Below, in pieces: positions 44,430 through 52,627 of a stretch of 64,000 nucleotides of DNA. The position numbers were made by a program, and so were the translations under genes. The stretch is from Planotetraspora silvatica (GTDB lineage Bacteria > Actinomycetota > Actinomycetes > Streptosporangiales > Streptosporangiaceae): positions 1 to 64,000 of the forward strand of contig NZ_BOOQ01000048.1 in assembly GCF_016863315.1 (NCBI RefSeq), written 5' to 3'. Positions within the stretch are counted from its first letter, which is position 1. Every line of letters starts with the position of its first letter. The notes beneath the pieces are model-generated. The model saw nothing but the letters and a program-made list of their open reading frames with translations, was not told where the DNA came from and made no database searches.

Positions 44430-44460
44430 CCGTAGGCCCGCCACCACGCGGGGCCTACGG
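44430..44460. terminator. 10-bp perfect hairpin after the LLM gene
   Basis: CCGTAGGCCC (44430-44439) pairs with GGGCCTACGG (44451-44460). No T-run on either side. It lies between the repeat array and the acetyltransferase start and may end transcription from the LLM gene. Confidence 0.45.
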
Positions 44461-44467
44461 AGTGACC

Positions 44468-44625
44468 AACGTTCGCGCACAAGACCTCATACGGCGAAGG
44501 CAGGGCATGCATGATCACGCTCGACGTTCGCGCAGGTGGTGTCGCAAGCAGCCGAATGTGTGCATGATCATGAATGACGTTCACGCAGGTCAGGCCACAT
44601 ATCACCGAACCTGTGCATGATCACG
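44468..44625. repeat. 53-bp-period direct-repeat array
   Basis: A 30-base unit (TGCATGATCACG ... GACGTTCGCGCAGGT) occurs at 44508-44537 and 44561-44590; its first 12 bases recur at 44614-44625, and its last part (AACGTTCGCGCA) occurs at 44468-44479. The 23-base spacers differ from one another. TGCATGATCA recurs exactly every 53 bp. No reading frame covers it convincingly. Confidence 0.85.
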
Positions 44626-44633
44626 CCGCAGGA

Positions 44634-45695
44634 TCAGCTGGTTGACGCCGGCGCGGGCGTCTGGGCCAGAAGCCGCCTCACCTGCGGCACGACCTCCTCG
44701 CCGTACAAACGGATCGCGTTCATGAGCTTCTCGTGCGCGAGCGTCCCGGAGCTGTACTTGAACTCGAAACGGTCGACGCCGAGCGTGCTCACGGTCTTGG
44801 CGATCTTCGCGGCCACCGTCTCCGGCGAACCGACGTACAGGGCGCCCTCGTCGGCCTCCGCCTCGAAGCGGTCGCGGGTCGTGGGACCCCAGCCGCGCTC
44901 GCGGCCGATGCGGTCGTGCATGGCCCGGTAGTGCGGCCAGAGTTCCTCGCGTGCCTGCTTGTCGGTCTCGGCGAGGTAGCCCGGCGAGTGGACGCCGACC
45001 GGCAACCGCGGAACCTCCAGCTGGGTGAGCGCGCGGTGGTACAGATCGACGTACGGCGCGAAACGCTCCGGCTGGCCACCGATGATCGCGAGCATGAGCG
45101 GCATCGCGTAGCTCGCCGCCCGCACGACGGACTGGGGGCTTCCGCCGACGCCGACCCAGGTGCGCAACCGGCCGGACTCCGTCTTCGGATATACGTGCTG
45201 GTCCTTCAGCCCGGGGCGGAGTTTGCCCTCCCACGTGACCGGGCCCTCCGGGAGCAGATGGAACAGCAGGTCGAGCTTCTCCTCGAACAGTTCCTCGTAC
45301 TGCGCGAGGTCGTAGCCGAACAGCGGGAACGACTCCGTGAACGAACCGCGGCCGAGAATGATCTCCGCCCGGCCCTGGGACACCGCGTCCAGCGTGGCGA
45401 ACTTCTCGAACACGCGCACCGGGTCGTCCGAGCTGAGCACGGTCACCGCGGTGCCGAGACGGATGCGTTCGGTCCGGCCGGCGATCGTCGCCAGCACGAT
45501 CTCCGGTGCCGAAATGGCGAAGTCGTCGCGGTGGTGCTCCCCGATGCCGATCGCGTCGATCCCCACGCTGTCGGCGAGCACGGCCTCCTCCACGACGTTG
45601 CGGATCACCTGCGCGTACGGCAGGCGGTTTCCGTCCGCGTCGAGGGTGACGTCTCCGAACGTGTCGATACCGAACTCAAGTGGTGCGGACATCAT
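44634..45695 (-). CDS. LLM-class flavin-dependent oxidoreductase
   Basis: 353 residues of the bacterial luciferase-like monooxygenase fold: LEFGIDTFGDVTLDADGNRL, SVGIDAIGIGEHHRDDFAIS, RIRLGTAVTVLSSDDPVRVF, GRAEIILGRGSFTESFPLFG and ETVAAKIAKTVSTLGVDRFE. The GEHH segment and TIM-barrel strands are typical; the cofactor is FMN or F420, and the substrate is not evident. The gene stands alone with the repeat array downstream. Confidence 0.92.
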   Translation of the reverse strand: MMSAPLEFGIDTFGDVTLDADGNRLPYAQVIRNVVEEAVLADSVGIDAIGIGEHHRDDFAISAPEIVLATIAGRTERIRLGTAVTVLSSDDPVRVFEKFATLDAVSQGRAEIILGRGSFTESFPLFGYDLAQYEELFEEKLDLLFHLLPEGPVTWEGKLRPGLKDQHVYPKTESGRLRTWVGVGGSPQSVVRAASYAMPLMLAIIGGQPERFAPYVDLYHRALTQLEVPRLPVGVHSPGYLAETDKQAREELWPHYRAMHDRIGRERGWGPTTRDRFEAEADEGALYVGSPETVAAKIAKTVSTLGVDRFEFKYSSGTLAHEKLMNAIRLYGEEVVPQVRRLLAQTPAPASTS

Positions 45696-45804
45696 TCGCC
45701 TCTTTCTCTACGGCACAAGCTGTAGACCAAACCACTGTGCCGTGGCGAGAATTCCGGGCCCGCGACCCCTCGTGCCACCTGCGGCGGAGAGGCGGACCGC
45801 CACG

Positions 45805-46467
45805 TCATGACCGAGTGGCGCCGGCCGGTTTCCGGGCCAGGAGGAAGGCCTGCGGCGCAGTGTCCACGCCCTCGGGCTCACGCTCCAGCCGAGCGTGGAC
45901 CGCCAGCCCGGCCTGGCCCAGCAATCCGGCGATGTGGTCCGGCCGCCGCCGCAGGAAGTCGAGCGACACCTCGTGGCCCCATGGTCGCGCCAGGTGCAGC
46001 GGCTCGTCGCCGGACTGGAAGGCGACCAGCAGATGGCCACCCGGGGCCAGCACCCGGTGGAACTCGGCGAACACGTCAGGCAGCCGGTCCATGGGCGTGT
46101 GGATGGTGGAGTACCAGGCCAGGACGCCGCCGAGGGCGCCGTCCGGCAGGTCCAGGGACAACATCGAACCCTCGTCGAACCGCAGGTCCGGGTACGTCCG
46201 CCGGGCCGACTCGACCATCTGCGACGACAGGTCGACCCCGAACACCGGCACCCCCAGAGCGTGCAGGTGTGCGGTCACGTGACCGGGACCGCACCCGAGG
46301 TCGGCGACGGGCCCGGCGCCGGCGTCCCGCACCACCTCGGCGAACCCTGCGAGCAACGCCCTGTCCAGGGGCCTGGTCTCCAGCGCGTCACGGAAGTGAT
46401 CCGCGTAGTCGGTGGCGATGGTGTCGTAGAACGTCCGGGTGGTGCTGAGGAAGCCGGGTTCGGTCAT
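45805..46467 (-). CDS. SAM-dependent methyltransferase
   Basis: 220 residues: STTRTFYDTIATDYADHFRD, then motif I VADLGCGPGHVTAHLHALGV near residue 55, VFGVDLSSQMVESARRTYPD, and FAEFHRVLAPGGHLLVAFQS (motif III). This is a class I small-molecule methyltransferase. Start at ATG 46467 because the upstream frame extension belongs to the glyoxalase gene read out of frame. It follows the VOC gene on the same strand by 68 bp, possibly one unit. Confidence 0.9.
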   Translation of the reverse strand: MTEPGFLSTTRTFYDTIATDYADHFRDALETRPLDRALLAGFAEVVRDAGAGPVADLGCGPGHVTAHLHALGVPVFGVDLSSQMVESARRTYPDLRFDEGSMLSLDLPDGALGGVLAWYSTIHTPMDRLPDVFAEFHRVLAPGGHLLVAFQSGDEPLHLARPWGHEVSLDFLRRRPDHIAGLLGQAGLAVHARLEREPEGVDTAPQAFLLARKPAGATRS

Positions 46468-46534
46468 GGCGGAACACCTTAGTCCCCTGTGGGGACGAGG
46501 CGGACGGCGCGAACCCGCACCGCCGCCTCGCGGT

Positions 46535-46921
46535 TCAGCCTTGGGCGTCCTGCGGATACCAGCGCAGTTCGACGGTGTTACCGTCGGGGTCCCGCACATA
46601 GACCGAGGTCGCACTGCCGCGCGCGCCGAACCGGCCCACGGGCCCTTCGAGGACGGTGAAGACGCCCGAATCGATGACCTCCTGCCAATCCAGCGGTTCC
46701 ACGACCAGGCAGATGTGGTCGACGTTCGACTCTCCCCGGGGACGGCGCACGAAGTCGATGATGGTCTCCGGAGCGACCCTCGCGGAGGGGAACCCGACGT
46801 CGCCGGCCCGCCACTCGGCGACGCGCACCGGTTCCAGGCCAAGGAGCCCGCAGTAGAACTCCAGGGCACGCTCGACGTCCTCGACGTTGAGCACCAGGTG
46901 GTCAAAGGCTTTCACGCGCAT
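46535..46921 (-). CDS. VOC-family (glyoxalase-like) protein
   Basis: 128 residues: VKAFDHLVLNVEDVERALEF, YCGLLGLEPVRVAEWRAGDV, SNVDHICLVVEPLDWQEVID and SVYVRDPDGNTVELRWYP. The His in FDHLVL, the second His in VDHICL and the Glu in TVELRWY are the likely metal ligands. Likely a dioxygenase or fosfomycin-type/lyase member; substrate unknown. Its ATG at 46921 comes five bases after the stop of a 33-residue frame on the same strand, suggesting coupling. Confidence 0.9.
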   Translation of the reverse strand: MRVKAFDHLVLNVEDVERALEFYCGLLGLEPVRVAEWRAGDVGFPSARVAPETIIDFVRRPRGESNVDHICLVVEPLDWQEVIDSGVFTVLEGPVGRFGARGSATSVYVRDPDGNTVELRWYPQDAQG

Positions 46922-46926
46922 CGTCG

Positions 46927-47028
46927 TCACTCCGAATCCAGGTCGCGGGCCTGAAGCAGTCTCTCGCCGATCTCTCGTGTCCTGTCGTCGAGGCCGGTCA
47001 GGTAGCCGGTGATGCCCGTCGTGCTCAT
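46927..47028 (-). CDS. 33-residue leader-like peptide upstream of the VOC gene
   Basis: ATG at 47028 with AGGGA about seven bases upstream opens MSTTGITGYLTGLDDRTREI followed by GERLLQARDLDSE and a stop at 46927-46929, five bases before the VOC start codon. Codon use is typical of genuine genes here. It could be a short coupled protein or the N-terminal remnant of a larger gene. Confidence 0.4.
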   Translation of the reverse strand: MSTTGITGYLTGLDDRTREIGERLLQARDLDSE

Positions 47029-47185
47029 TGGGGGTTCCCTGTCTCAATCGGCAAAGTGTCGGACCGGCTGGTGGAGCTGGGGTGAACCACGCCGGTGCCA
47101 CCACCTACGATGCTCCGGGCGACGGCGGCGACCAAGCCACAATGAGACTACGATCGTTGACCCAGATTCAACGGTGGAGAGTCAC

Positions 47186-48166
47186 ATGCTGGAGCGGCAC
47201 GAGATCGAGACGTTCTTGGCGCTCGCCGAGGAGCTGCATTTCGGCCGTACGGCCGAGCGCCTGGGGGTGACGACCGGGCGGATCAGCCACGTCGTCAAGA
47301 AGCTCGAACGTCGCATCGGCGCTCCGCTGTTCGAGCGCACCAGCCGCGTCGTCCGTCTCACTCCGATCGGGCGCCGACTGGCCGACGACCTGGCGCCGTT
47401 GACGGCCCAGATGGACGAGGTGATTCGCAGGGCCGTCGAAGCCGGGCGCGGTGTGACCGGACGGCTGCGGGTGGCCTTCCTCGGCGAGTGGACCGCGCCG
47501 GTGCTGCTCAAGGCCGTCGGCCTGTTCGCCGACCGCCACCCCGACTGCGAGGTCGACGTCCACGAGGTCCAACTGTTCAACTCGCGATCGAGCCTGCTCG
47601 ACGGCTCGATCGACATCCTCATCGCCTCGTACCCCTTCGACGGCATGGCCCGCGGGCCGGCCCTGCTGTCGGAGAGACGTTCACTGGCCGTGTCCGCCGG
47701 GCACCCGCTGGCCCACGAGGAGTCGGTGTCCCTCGAAGTGCTCGCCGATCATCCAGTGGTGCAGTACCCGCAGGTCACCTCAGTGGAGTTCAAGCGCGAC
47801 CGCACACCCGACCACACCCCGTCGGGGAGACCCGTCCCGAAGGGGCCGATGGGCAACACGTTCTCCGAGATGTTGTCCCTCGTCGCGATGGGCAGGGGCG
47901 TCCTCCCCGTGGGCGAGCACAGCCGGCGGTACTACCCCCGCCCGGACGTCGCGTACGTGCCGATCCACGACGCGCCGCCGATCGAACGGGGACTGGTCTG
48001 GCTGGAGACCAACACGACCGCCCGGGTCCGCGAGTTCGTGCGGGCCGCGACGGACGCCAACCGCCCGGCCGCGACGGACACCGACCCTCCGGCCACGGCG
48101 GACGCCGACCGCCCGGCCGCGACGCCGTCCCCGCGGCCTCATCGGGCCGGCGGGGCCGGCGGCTGA
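47186..48166 (+). CDS. LysR-family transcriptional regulator
   Basis: 326 residues. HTH: EIETFLALAEELHFGRTAER, LGVTTGRISHVVKKLERRIG; effector domain from residue 95 (LRVAFLGEWTAPVLLKAVGL). The last 35 residues are an Ala/Asp/Pro-rich repeat tail (DANRPAATDTDPPATADADR) ending in GGAGG, not part of the fold. ATG at 47186. Divergent from the VOC/methyltransferase unit, which is the natural target. Its 3' end overlaps the convergent sulfatase gene by 28 bp. Confidence 0.9.
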   Translation: MLERHEIETFLALAEELHFGRTAERLGVTTGRISHVVKKLERRIGAPLFERTSRVVRLTPIGRRLADDLAPLTAQMDEVIRRAVEAGRGVTGRLRVAFLGEWTAPVLLKAVGLFADRHPDCEVDVHEVQLFNSRSSLLDGSIDILIASYPFDGMARGPALLSERRSLAVSAGHPLAHEESVSLEVLADHPVVQYPQVTSVEFKRDRTPDHTPSGRPVPKGPMGNTFSEMLSLVAMGRGVLPVGEHSRRYYPRPDVAYVPIHDAPPIERGLVWLETNTTARVREFVRAATDANRPAATDTDPPATADADRPAATPSPRPHRAGGAGG

Positions 48167-49899
48167 GTGCTCTGGGCCTGCGATCCGAAGGCCGTCAGGA
48201 ACCGGTCCCTGAAGGCGCTCATCTGCCAGACCGGAGCCTGCGGGCCGGGCTTCAGGCCGTCCTGCCAGCCCCACCCGGAGATCCGGTCCAGTACGGCCGG
48301 GTCGTGGGCCACGATGGTGATCGGCACGTCGTGGTCGGCGCCCACGCCGCTGATGAGCGGCGCGGCCTGATGGTCGCCGAGGAAGACGAGCACGAGATTG
48401 TCGTCTCCGTACGTTTCCACGTAGGAGATGAGGCTGTTGAGCGAGTACTCGATGGAACGCCGGTAGTCGGCGCGTACCTGGGTGAAGTCGCTCCACACGC
48501 CGCCCTGTCGCTGGCCGGTGGTGGTCATGCCGTTGAAGGCGGAGCCGTCGCCGACGGCGTTCCAGCCGATGAGCTGGGGGATGGGCGTCCAGGGCGCGTG
48601 GCTGGAGACGAGGACCGTCTCCGCCATCACCGGGGCATGGCCCGGCTCGGCGCGCTCGGAGCGTTGGAAGTTCGACAGGGTGTACTGGTCGGGCATGGTG
48701 CCCCAGTTGAAGCCGGGGCCGTGATACCCGAGGTCCTGTGCGGTGTAGATCTTGTCGTAGCCGAAGAACGCCCCCTCCGGCCAGGGCTGGGTGGTGCCCG
48801 GCATGACGGCGACCGTCCGCCAGCCCGCGCGCTGGAAGGCGCTGCTGAGGGTCAGGCGGTCACTCGAGAGCAGACTGTCGGAGCGTTGCTGGTTGTCGAT
48901 CCAGAGGCCGGAGAGCAGTGTGTCGTGGGCCAGCCAGCTGCCGCCGCCGTACGTGGGCGAGGTGAGGAAGGCACTGCGGGAGTCGAACCCGGCCGCGCGC
49001 AGCCGGCGGGTCCCGGCGGCGAGCACCGCGCCGACCTGCGACGCGTACGCGGGGTCCTCGACGGCGGCGCGGCCGTAGCTCTCGACGAAGGAGACGATGA
49101 CGTCTTTGCCCCGCAGGCCGGTCAGCAGTTGGTCGCCCGGGGTGTCGCGGAAGGCGTCGACGGAGGCCTCCTTGGCGAACGCCTCCTTGTCGTGCAGGCT
49201 CGCACTCACCTGGAGTAACTGGTCGTCGGTGAAACCGGCGACCAGCACGCCCGGGACGATCTGCACGCCGAGCACCGCGCAGACGACCCAGGTGACTGCG
49301 AGCACCGCGACGCCGTGGGCCGCCGCGGTCTTGTGCCGGACCACGTGCCGGGTCAGGCGCAGGACCGACAACGCCATGAGGACCAGCACGGCCACGGCGA
49401 GAGCACCGACCGCGATCACGGAGCCGACTGCGCCGGCCTTGCCGATCGACGCCGAGAGGAAGTCCACGCCCGCCCCGAAGAAGCTCAGGTCGAACACCGG
49501 ATTGAACGGCCGGTCGAGGACCGCGGAGAAGCCCAGGTCGATGATCTTCCAGATGGTCAGCAGGCCAAGGGCCACCCCGGCGAGCACCGCCGCCCATCGC
49601 TTCGCCCTCCCGGGCAGGACGAGAATGAGGGCCACGCCGAGGAGCCCCTCCGCCGGGATGCGCACGAACGCCCCAGGCGTGAGGTGACCGATCTCGTTCG
49701 GAGCCACGAGGGCGAACAGAACGAACAGACCGGCCAGGACGGTGACCACTCGCGCCGCGACGGAGCGCAGGCCCCGGCGGGCACCGGCGTCGCCACCCGC
49801 CGCTCCGTCCTCCGCAGTCAGGCCATCCGCGGTCAGGTCCTCCTCCGTGGTCGTCCGTCCCTGAGCCGGCGGCCGATGAAAGCGCGTGATGAGCGACAA
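48139..49899 (-). CDS. membrane-anchored sulfatase/LTA-synthase-like protein
   Basis: 586 residues. About five N-terminal helices between residues 45 and 215 (VVTVLAGLFVLFALVAPNEI, GLLGVALILVLPGR, VLAGVALGLLTIWKIIDLGF, VIAVGALAVAVLVLMALSVL, VAVLAVTWVVCAVLGVQIVP), then an extracytoplasmic alkaline-phosphatase-superfamily domain with DVIVSFVESYGRAAV, TYGGGSWLAHDTLLSG (nucleophile region), GFFGY-like and LVLVFLGDHQAAPLI (metal-binding Asp-His). Family members transfer phosphoglycerol or hydrolyse sulfate/phosphate esters at the envelope; the substrate is unknown. Confidence 0.88.
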   Translation of the reverse strand: MSLITRFHRPPAQGRTTTEEDLTADGLTAEDGAAGGDAGARRGLRSVAARVVTVLAGLFVLFALVAPNEIGHLTPGAFVRIPAEGLLGVALILVLPGRAKRWAAVLAGVALGLLTIWKIIDLGFSAVLDRPFNPVFDLSFFGAGVDFLSASIGKAGAVGSVIAVGALAVAVLVLMALSVLRLTRHVVRHKTAAAHGVAVLAVTWVVCAVLGVQIVPGVLVAGFTDDQLLQVSASLHDKEAFAKEASVDAFRDTPGDQLLTGLRGKDVIVSFVESYGRAAVEDPAYASQVGAVLAAGTRRLRAAGFDSRSAFLTSPTYGGGSWLAHDTLLSGLWIDNQQRSDSLLSSDRLTLSSAFQRAGWRTVAVMPGTTQPWPEGAFFGYDKIYTAQDLGYHGPGFNWGTMPDQYTLSNFQRSERAEPGHAPVMAETVLVSSHAPWTPIPQLIGWNAVGDGSAFNGMTTTGQRQGGVWSDFTQVRADYRRSIEYSLNSLISYVETYGDDNLVLVFLGDHQAAPLISGVGADHDVPITIVAHDPAVLDRISGWGWQDGLKPGPQAPVWQMSAFRDRFLTAFGSQAQSTQPPAPPAR

Positions 49900-50121
49900 A
49901 CCGAAGGTCCTTCCCTGCGAAACCGATGATGCCGCCGCCGGTCGATGTCGTCGTCCGGGGCGGCGGCGCCACCTGTTTGTACGGCTCGCGGCCGCCGCTG
50001 GTTCACGGGCGGGCTACAGACCAGGCACGTCATCGGGCCCGCTCCCCCACGAGACCGGGAGCCGGGAGCCGGAAAAAGGGGCCTACGGCCGGACGGACGC
50101 CGCGGGTAGTCTCGTCACGTC

Positions 50122-50892
50122 ATGGCGGACGAAGAGGTGCTCCAGAACTCACCGCATCGCCGGGTCGTGCGAGTCGGCGACACCGTCCGCAGGCCCACGC
50201 AACCGTGGACGCCGGCCGTCCACTCCCTGCTCCGGCATCTGGAGGAGGTCGGATTCCCCTACTCGCCCCGCGTTCGGGGAATCGACGAACAGGACCGCGA
50301 GGTCCTCACCTACCTGGACGGCCGATCCGGCGCGCAAGGCTGGATCGAAGCGGCCGACGACGCGGGCCTGGTGTCCTCCGCCCGCCTGCTTCGCGACTAT
50401 CACGACGCGGTCGCCGGCTTCCGGCCGCCCGATCAGCTCAGCTGGTTCACCGGCCAGACCGGGCTGGGCGACGGCGAAGTGGTCTGCCACGGGGACTTCG
50501 GCCCCTGGAACATCGTCTGGCGGGACGGGCGTCCGGTCGGGCTCCTCGACTGGGACTACGCCCGGCCGGCGGACCGCCTGCACGACGTCGCCTACGCGCT
50601 GGAATACCTCGCGCCGTTCCGCGACGACGACGAATCCCTGCGCTGGATGGCCCATCCCCGGCCGCCCGACCGGCGCCGCCGTCTGGAACTGTTCGCCGGC
50701 GCCTACGGCCTGACCTCCCTCACGGGGCTGGTCGACGCCGTGATCGAGGTCCAGCAGGACGGGATCGACCAGGTCCGCCGCCTGGCGGACGCGGGATGTC
50801 AGCCGCAGGCCGGTTGGGTCGCCGACGGCTATCTCGGCGAACTGGAACACAAGCTCGCCTGGAGCCGCGCCAACCGGCACCTGTTCGAGTAG
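50122..50892 (+). CDS. aminoglycoside-phosphotransferase-family kinase
   Basis: 256 residues: HRRVVRVGDTVRRPTQPWTP (short N-lobe), VLTYLDGRSGAQGWIEAADD, catalytic loop VVCHGDFGPWNIVWRDGRPV (Asp in HGDFGPWN, about residue 132) and metal site LLDWDYARPADRLHDVAYAL. The N-lobe lacks a clear ATP-lysine motif, as in many phosphotransferase-family proteins that act on small metabolites. Intact, unlike the pseudogene at 19417-20089. Divergent from the sulfatase gene. Confidence 0.88.
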   Translation: MADEEVLQNSPHRRVVRVGDTVRRPTQPWTPAVHSLLRHLEEVGFPYSPRVRGIDEQDREVLTYLDGRSGAQGWIEAADDAGLVSSARLLRDYHDAVAGFRPPDQLSWFTGQTGLGDGEVVCHGDFGPWNIVWRDGRPVGLLDWDYARPADRLHDVAYALEYLAPFRDDDESLRWMAHPRPPDRRRRLELFAGAYGLTSLTGLVDAVIEVQQDGIDQVRRLADAGCQPQAGWVADGYLGELEHKLAWSRANRHLFE

Positions 50893-50961
50893 CCGCCGTC
50901 CAACGCCTCCGGCCCACGATCCGATCACGTCCAGCCCGGCGAGCGGCCCCGCGCCTTCGCG

Positions 50962-51993
50962 CTAATGGAGTGGGACCGTTCCGGCAGGGTCCGGTGCTCC
51001 AGCCCGGTGGACGGGACCATGGGGATCCGCGCAGTGACGCTCGGCCCGGTCGGCGGCGGGCCGCTCGGCTCCGCTGTGGTCGACCTGCAGGGTCGTGTGG
51101 TCGATGCCGTATTCGTCGTGCACGAGGCGTTCGGCCGCCTGCCGTACGGTGTGACAGTCGGCCAGCGGCTCGACCAGGATATGGGCGGACATCGCCGCGT
51201 AGCCGGAGGTGACCTCCCAGATGTGCAGGTCATGCACCTCGGTGACCTGGTCGAGAGTGGCGGTTCTCTGACCGATCTCCGCGGGATTCATCCCGACCGG
51301 CGCGGCTTCCATGAACACCCGGCCGGCATCGCGGACGAGCCCCCAGCCCGCCTTGAGCATCAGCCCGGCGACGACGAGCGCGGCGATGGCGTCCGCCCGC
51401 CCCCAGCCGGTGAGCACGACGACCACTCCGGCCGCGGTGGTGGCGATGAAGGCGTACAGGTCGTTCAGGATGTGCTGGAATGCGCCCTCGACGTTGAGAC
51501 TCGAGCGGTCGGCCCTGCTGAGCAGCCAGGTCGCGGCAAGGTTGACGGCGATCCCCGCGCCTCCCGTGATGACGACGTACAGGCCCTCGACCTCGGGCGG
51601 GACGACCAGTCGCCGGACGCCCTCGTAGATGAAGTAGACGCTCAGCAGAAGCAGCGTGATGCCGTTGATCTGCGCGGAGACGATCTCGGCGCGCTTGAGT
51701 CCGTAGGTGAAGCCGCCTTGTGGCGGCCGGGCGGCGATTCTCATCGCGATCAGGGCGAAGACGATCGCGATGGCATCGGTGAGCATGTGGCCCGCGTCCG
51801 AGATGAGCGCGAGCGACCGGGCGACGAACCCGATGATCACTTCTGCCGCCATGAAGGCGACGATCAAGGCGAGGGCGCCGGACAGGTAGCGGCGGTCTGC
51901 CTCGGCGCTGACACCGTGCCCGTGACCATGTCCATGCCCGTGACGATCCCGGTCTCTGTCACTGCTTCGGGTGACGGTCTGCCGGTCAGTCAT
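50962..51993 (-). CDS. CDF-family zinc/cobalt/cadmium exporter
   Basis: 343 residues. A His-rich N-terminus (DRHGHGHGHGHG) for metal capture is followed by six membrane helices: YLSGALALIVAFMAAEVIIG, SLALISDAGHMLTDAIAIVF with the HxxxD zinc site (SDAGHMLTD), then VNLAATWLL, AFQHILNDLYAFIATTAAGV with the second HxxxD, and a cytoplasmic C-terminal domain (EVHDLHIWEVTSGYAAMSAH). ATG at 51993 is preceded by AAGGAG and overlaps the stop of the SmtB-like gene. The last about 30 residues are Ala/Arg-rich and unusual. Confidence 0.93.
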   Translation of the reverse strand: MTDRQTVTRSSDRDRDRHGHGHGHGHGVSAEADRRYLSGALALIVAFMAAEVIIGFVARSLALISDAGHMLTDAIAIVFALIAMRIAARPPQGGFTYGLKRAEIVSAQINGITLLLLSVYFIYEGVRRLVVPPEVEGLYVVITGGAGIAVNLAATWLLSRADRSSLNVEGAFQHILNDLYAFIATTAAGVVVVLTGWGRADAIAALVVAGLMLKAGWGLVRDAGRVFMEAAPVGMNPAEIGQRTATLDQVTEVHDLHIWEVTSGYAAMSAHILVEPLADCHTVRQAAERLVHDEYGIDHTTLQVDHSGAERPAADRAERHCADPHGPVHRAGAPDPAGTVPLH

Positions 51994-52402
51994 CGCCGCG
52001 GTCTCCTTCGTCATGCCCGATATGGGTGATGGCCAGGTCGAACAACATCCGCACGTGTGAGTCGGCCAGCCGGTAGTAGGCCATCCGCCCCGCTCGGCGG
52101 ACTTTCACCACCCGGTCGGCGCGCAACAGCCGCAACGCGTGCGAGGCGGCCGACATGCTCTGCCCCGTCGCCGCCGCCAGGTCGCACACGCACATCTCGC
52201 CACCCTCGAGGAGCGCCGATATGAGGCGGAGCCGTCCGGGGTCGGCGAGCAACCCGAAGACGTGCGCGAGGTTCCGCACGGAGTCGTCGGACGGCAGCGC
52301 CTTCTGTACCGCGGCCACCCGATCGGCGTCCACGACGGACAACGAGCAGGCGTCCGCGGCGATCGGGACGACATTTGAACGACTATTCACATGTACAAGC
52401 AT
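51986..52402 (-). CDS. SmtB/ArsR-family zinc-sensing repressor
   Basis: Up to 138 residues. The wHTH reads VRNLAHVFGLLADPGRLRLI, DLAAATGQSMSAASHALRLL. Metal ligands for both classical sites are present: the alpha-3 pair in GEMCVCDLA and the alpha-5 site in LADSHVRMLFDLAITHIGHD (Asp, His, His, His). This fits a Zn/Cd/Co sensor. The start is uncertain: ATG 52402 would place the operator inside the first codons, so a GTG/TTG about 60 bp downstream is also possible. Its stop overlaps the exporter start, so both are one transcription unit. Confidence 0.9.
   Translation of the reverse strand: MLVHVNSRSNVVPIAADACSLSVVDADRVAAVQKALPSDDSVRNLAHVFGLLADPGRLRLISALLEGGEMCVCDLAAATGQSMSAASHALRLLRADRVVKVRRAGRMAYYRLADSHVRMLFDLAITHIGHDEGDRGDD
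52376..52389. promoter_or_regulatory. SmtB/ZiaR-type operator
   Basis: TGAACGACTATTCA matches the TGAAC-N3-TATTCA inverted repeat of cyanobacterial smt operators that I recall. It overlaps the beginning of the repressor frame, consistent with autoregulation by zinc. Confidence 0.6.
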
Positions 52403-52518
52403 AGGGAGGGGTCCCCATCTGTCAAGACATCGAGTGACCGGCAGGTCGCACATGGTCATCACTGCAAACTCGCCGCAACGTAAAGAAACGATCGATCATC
52501 CGGTCGCGGGTGTAAGCG

Positions 52519-52542
52519 CTAAGTAAACAGAGCACTACTTAG
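52519..52542. promoter_or_regulatory. inverted repeat upstream of the SH3 protein
   Basis: CTAAGTA (52519-52525) and TACTTAG (52536-52542) with a 10-base spacer, AT-rich against the local background, about 85 bp before the GTG start. Operator or promoter element; no T-run for a terminator. Confidence 0.45.
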
Positions 52543-52627
52543 AGTGAGCATCGCGGACCGGGTCCTCCTGACCCTGACCATCACACTGACCACCCCGGCC
52601 AGGGCGATGCGAACGAAGGGAGACATC

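Noticed and set aside
44468-44625. CRISPR array
   Set aside because: Only two full repeats with several mismatches, 23-bp spacers shorter than usual, and no cas genes in the window.
47488-49218. Plus-strand frame of about 576 residues over the sulfatase gene
   Set aside because: Composition is Arg/Gly/Val-rich and it overlaps both the LysR and the sulfatase genes in the wrong frame.
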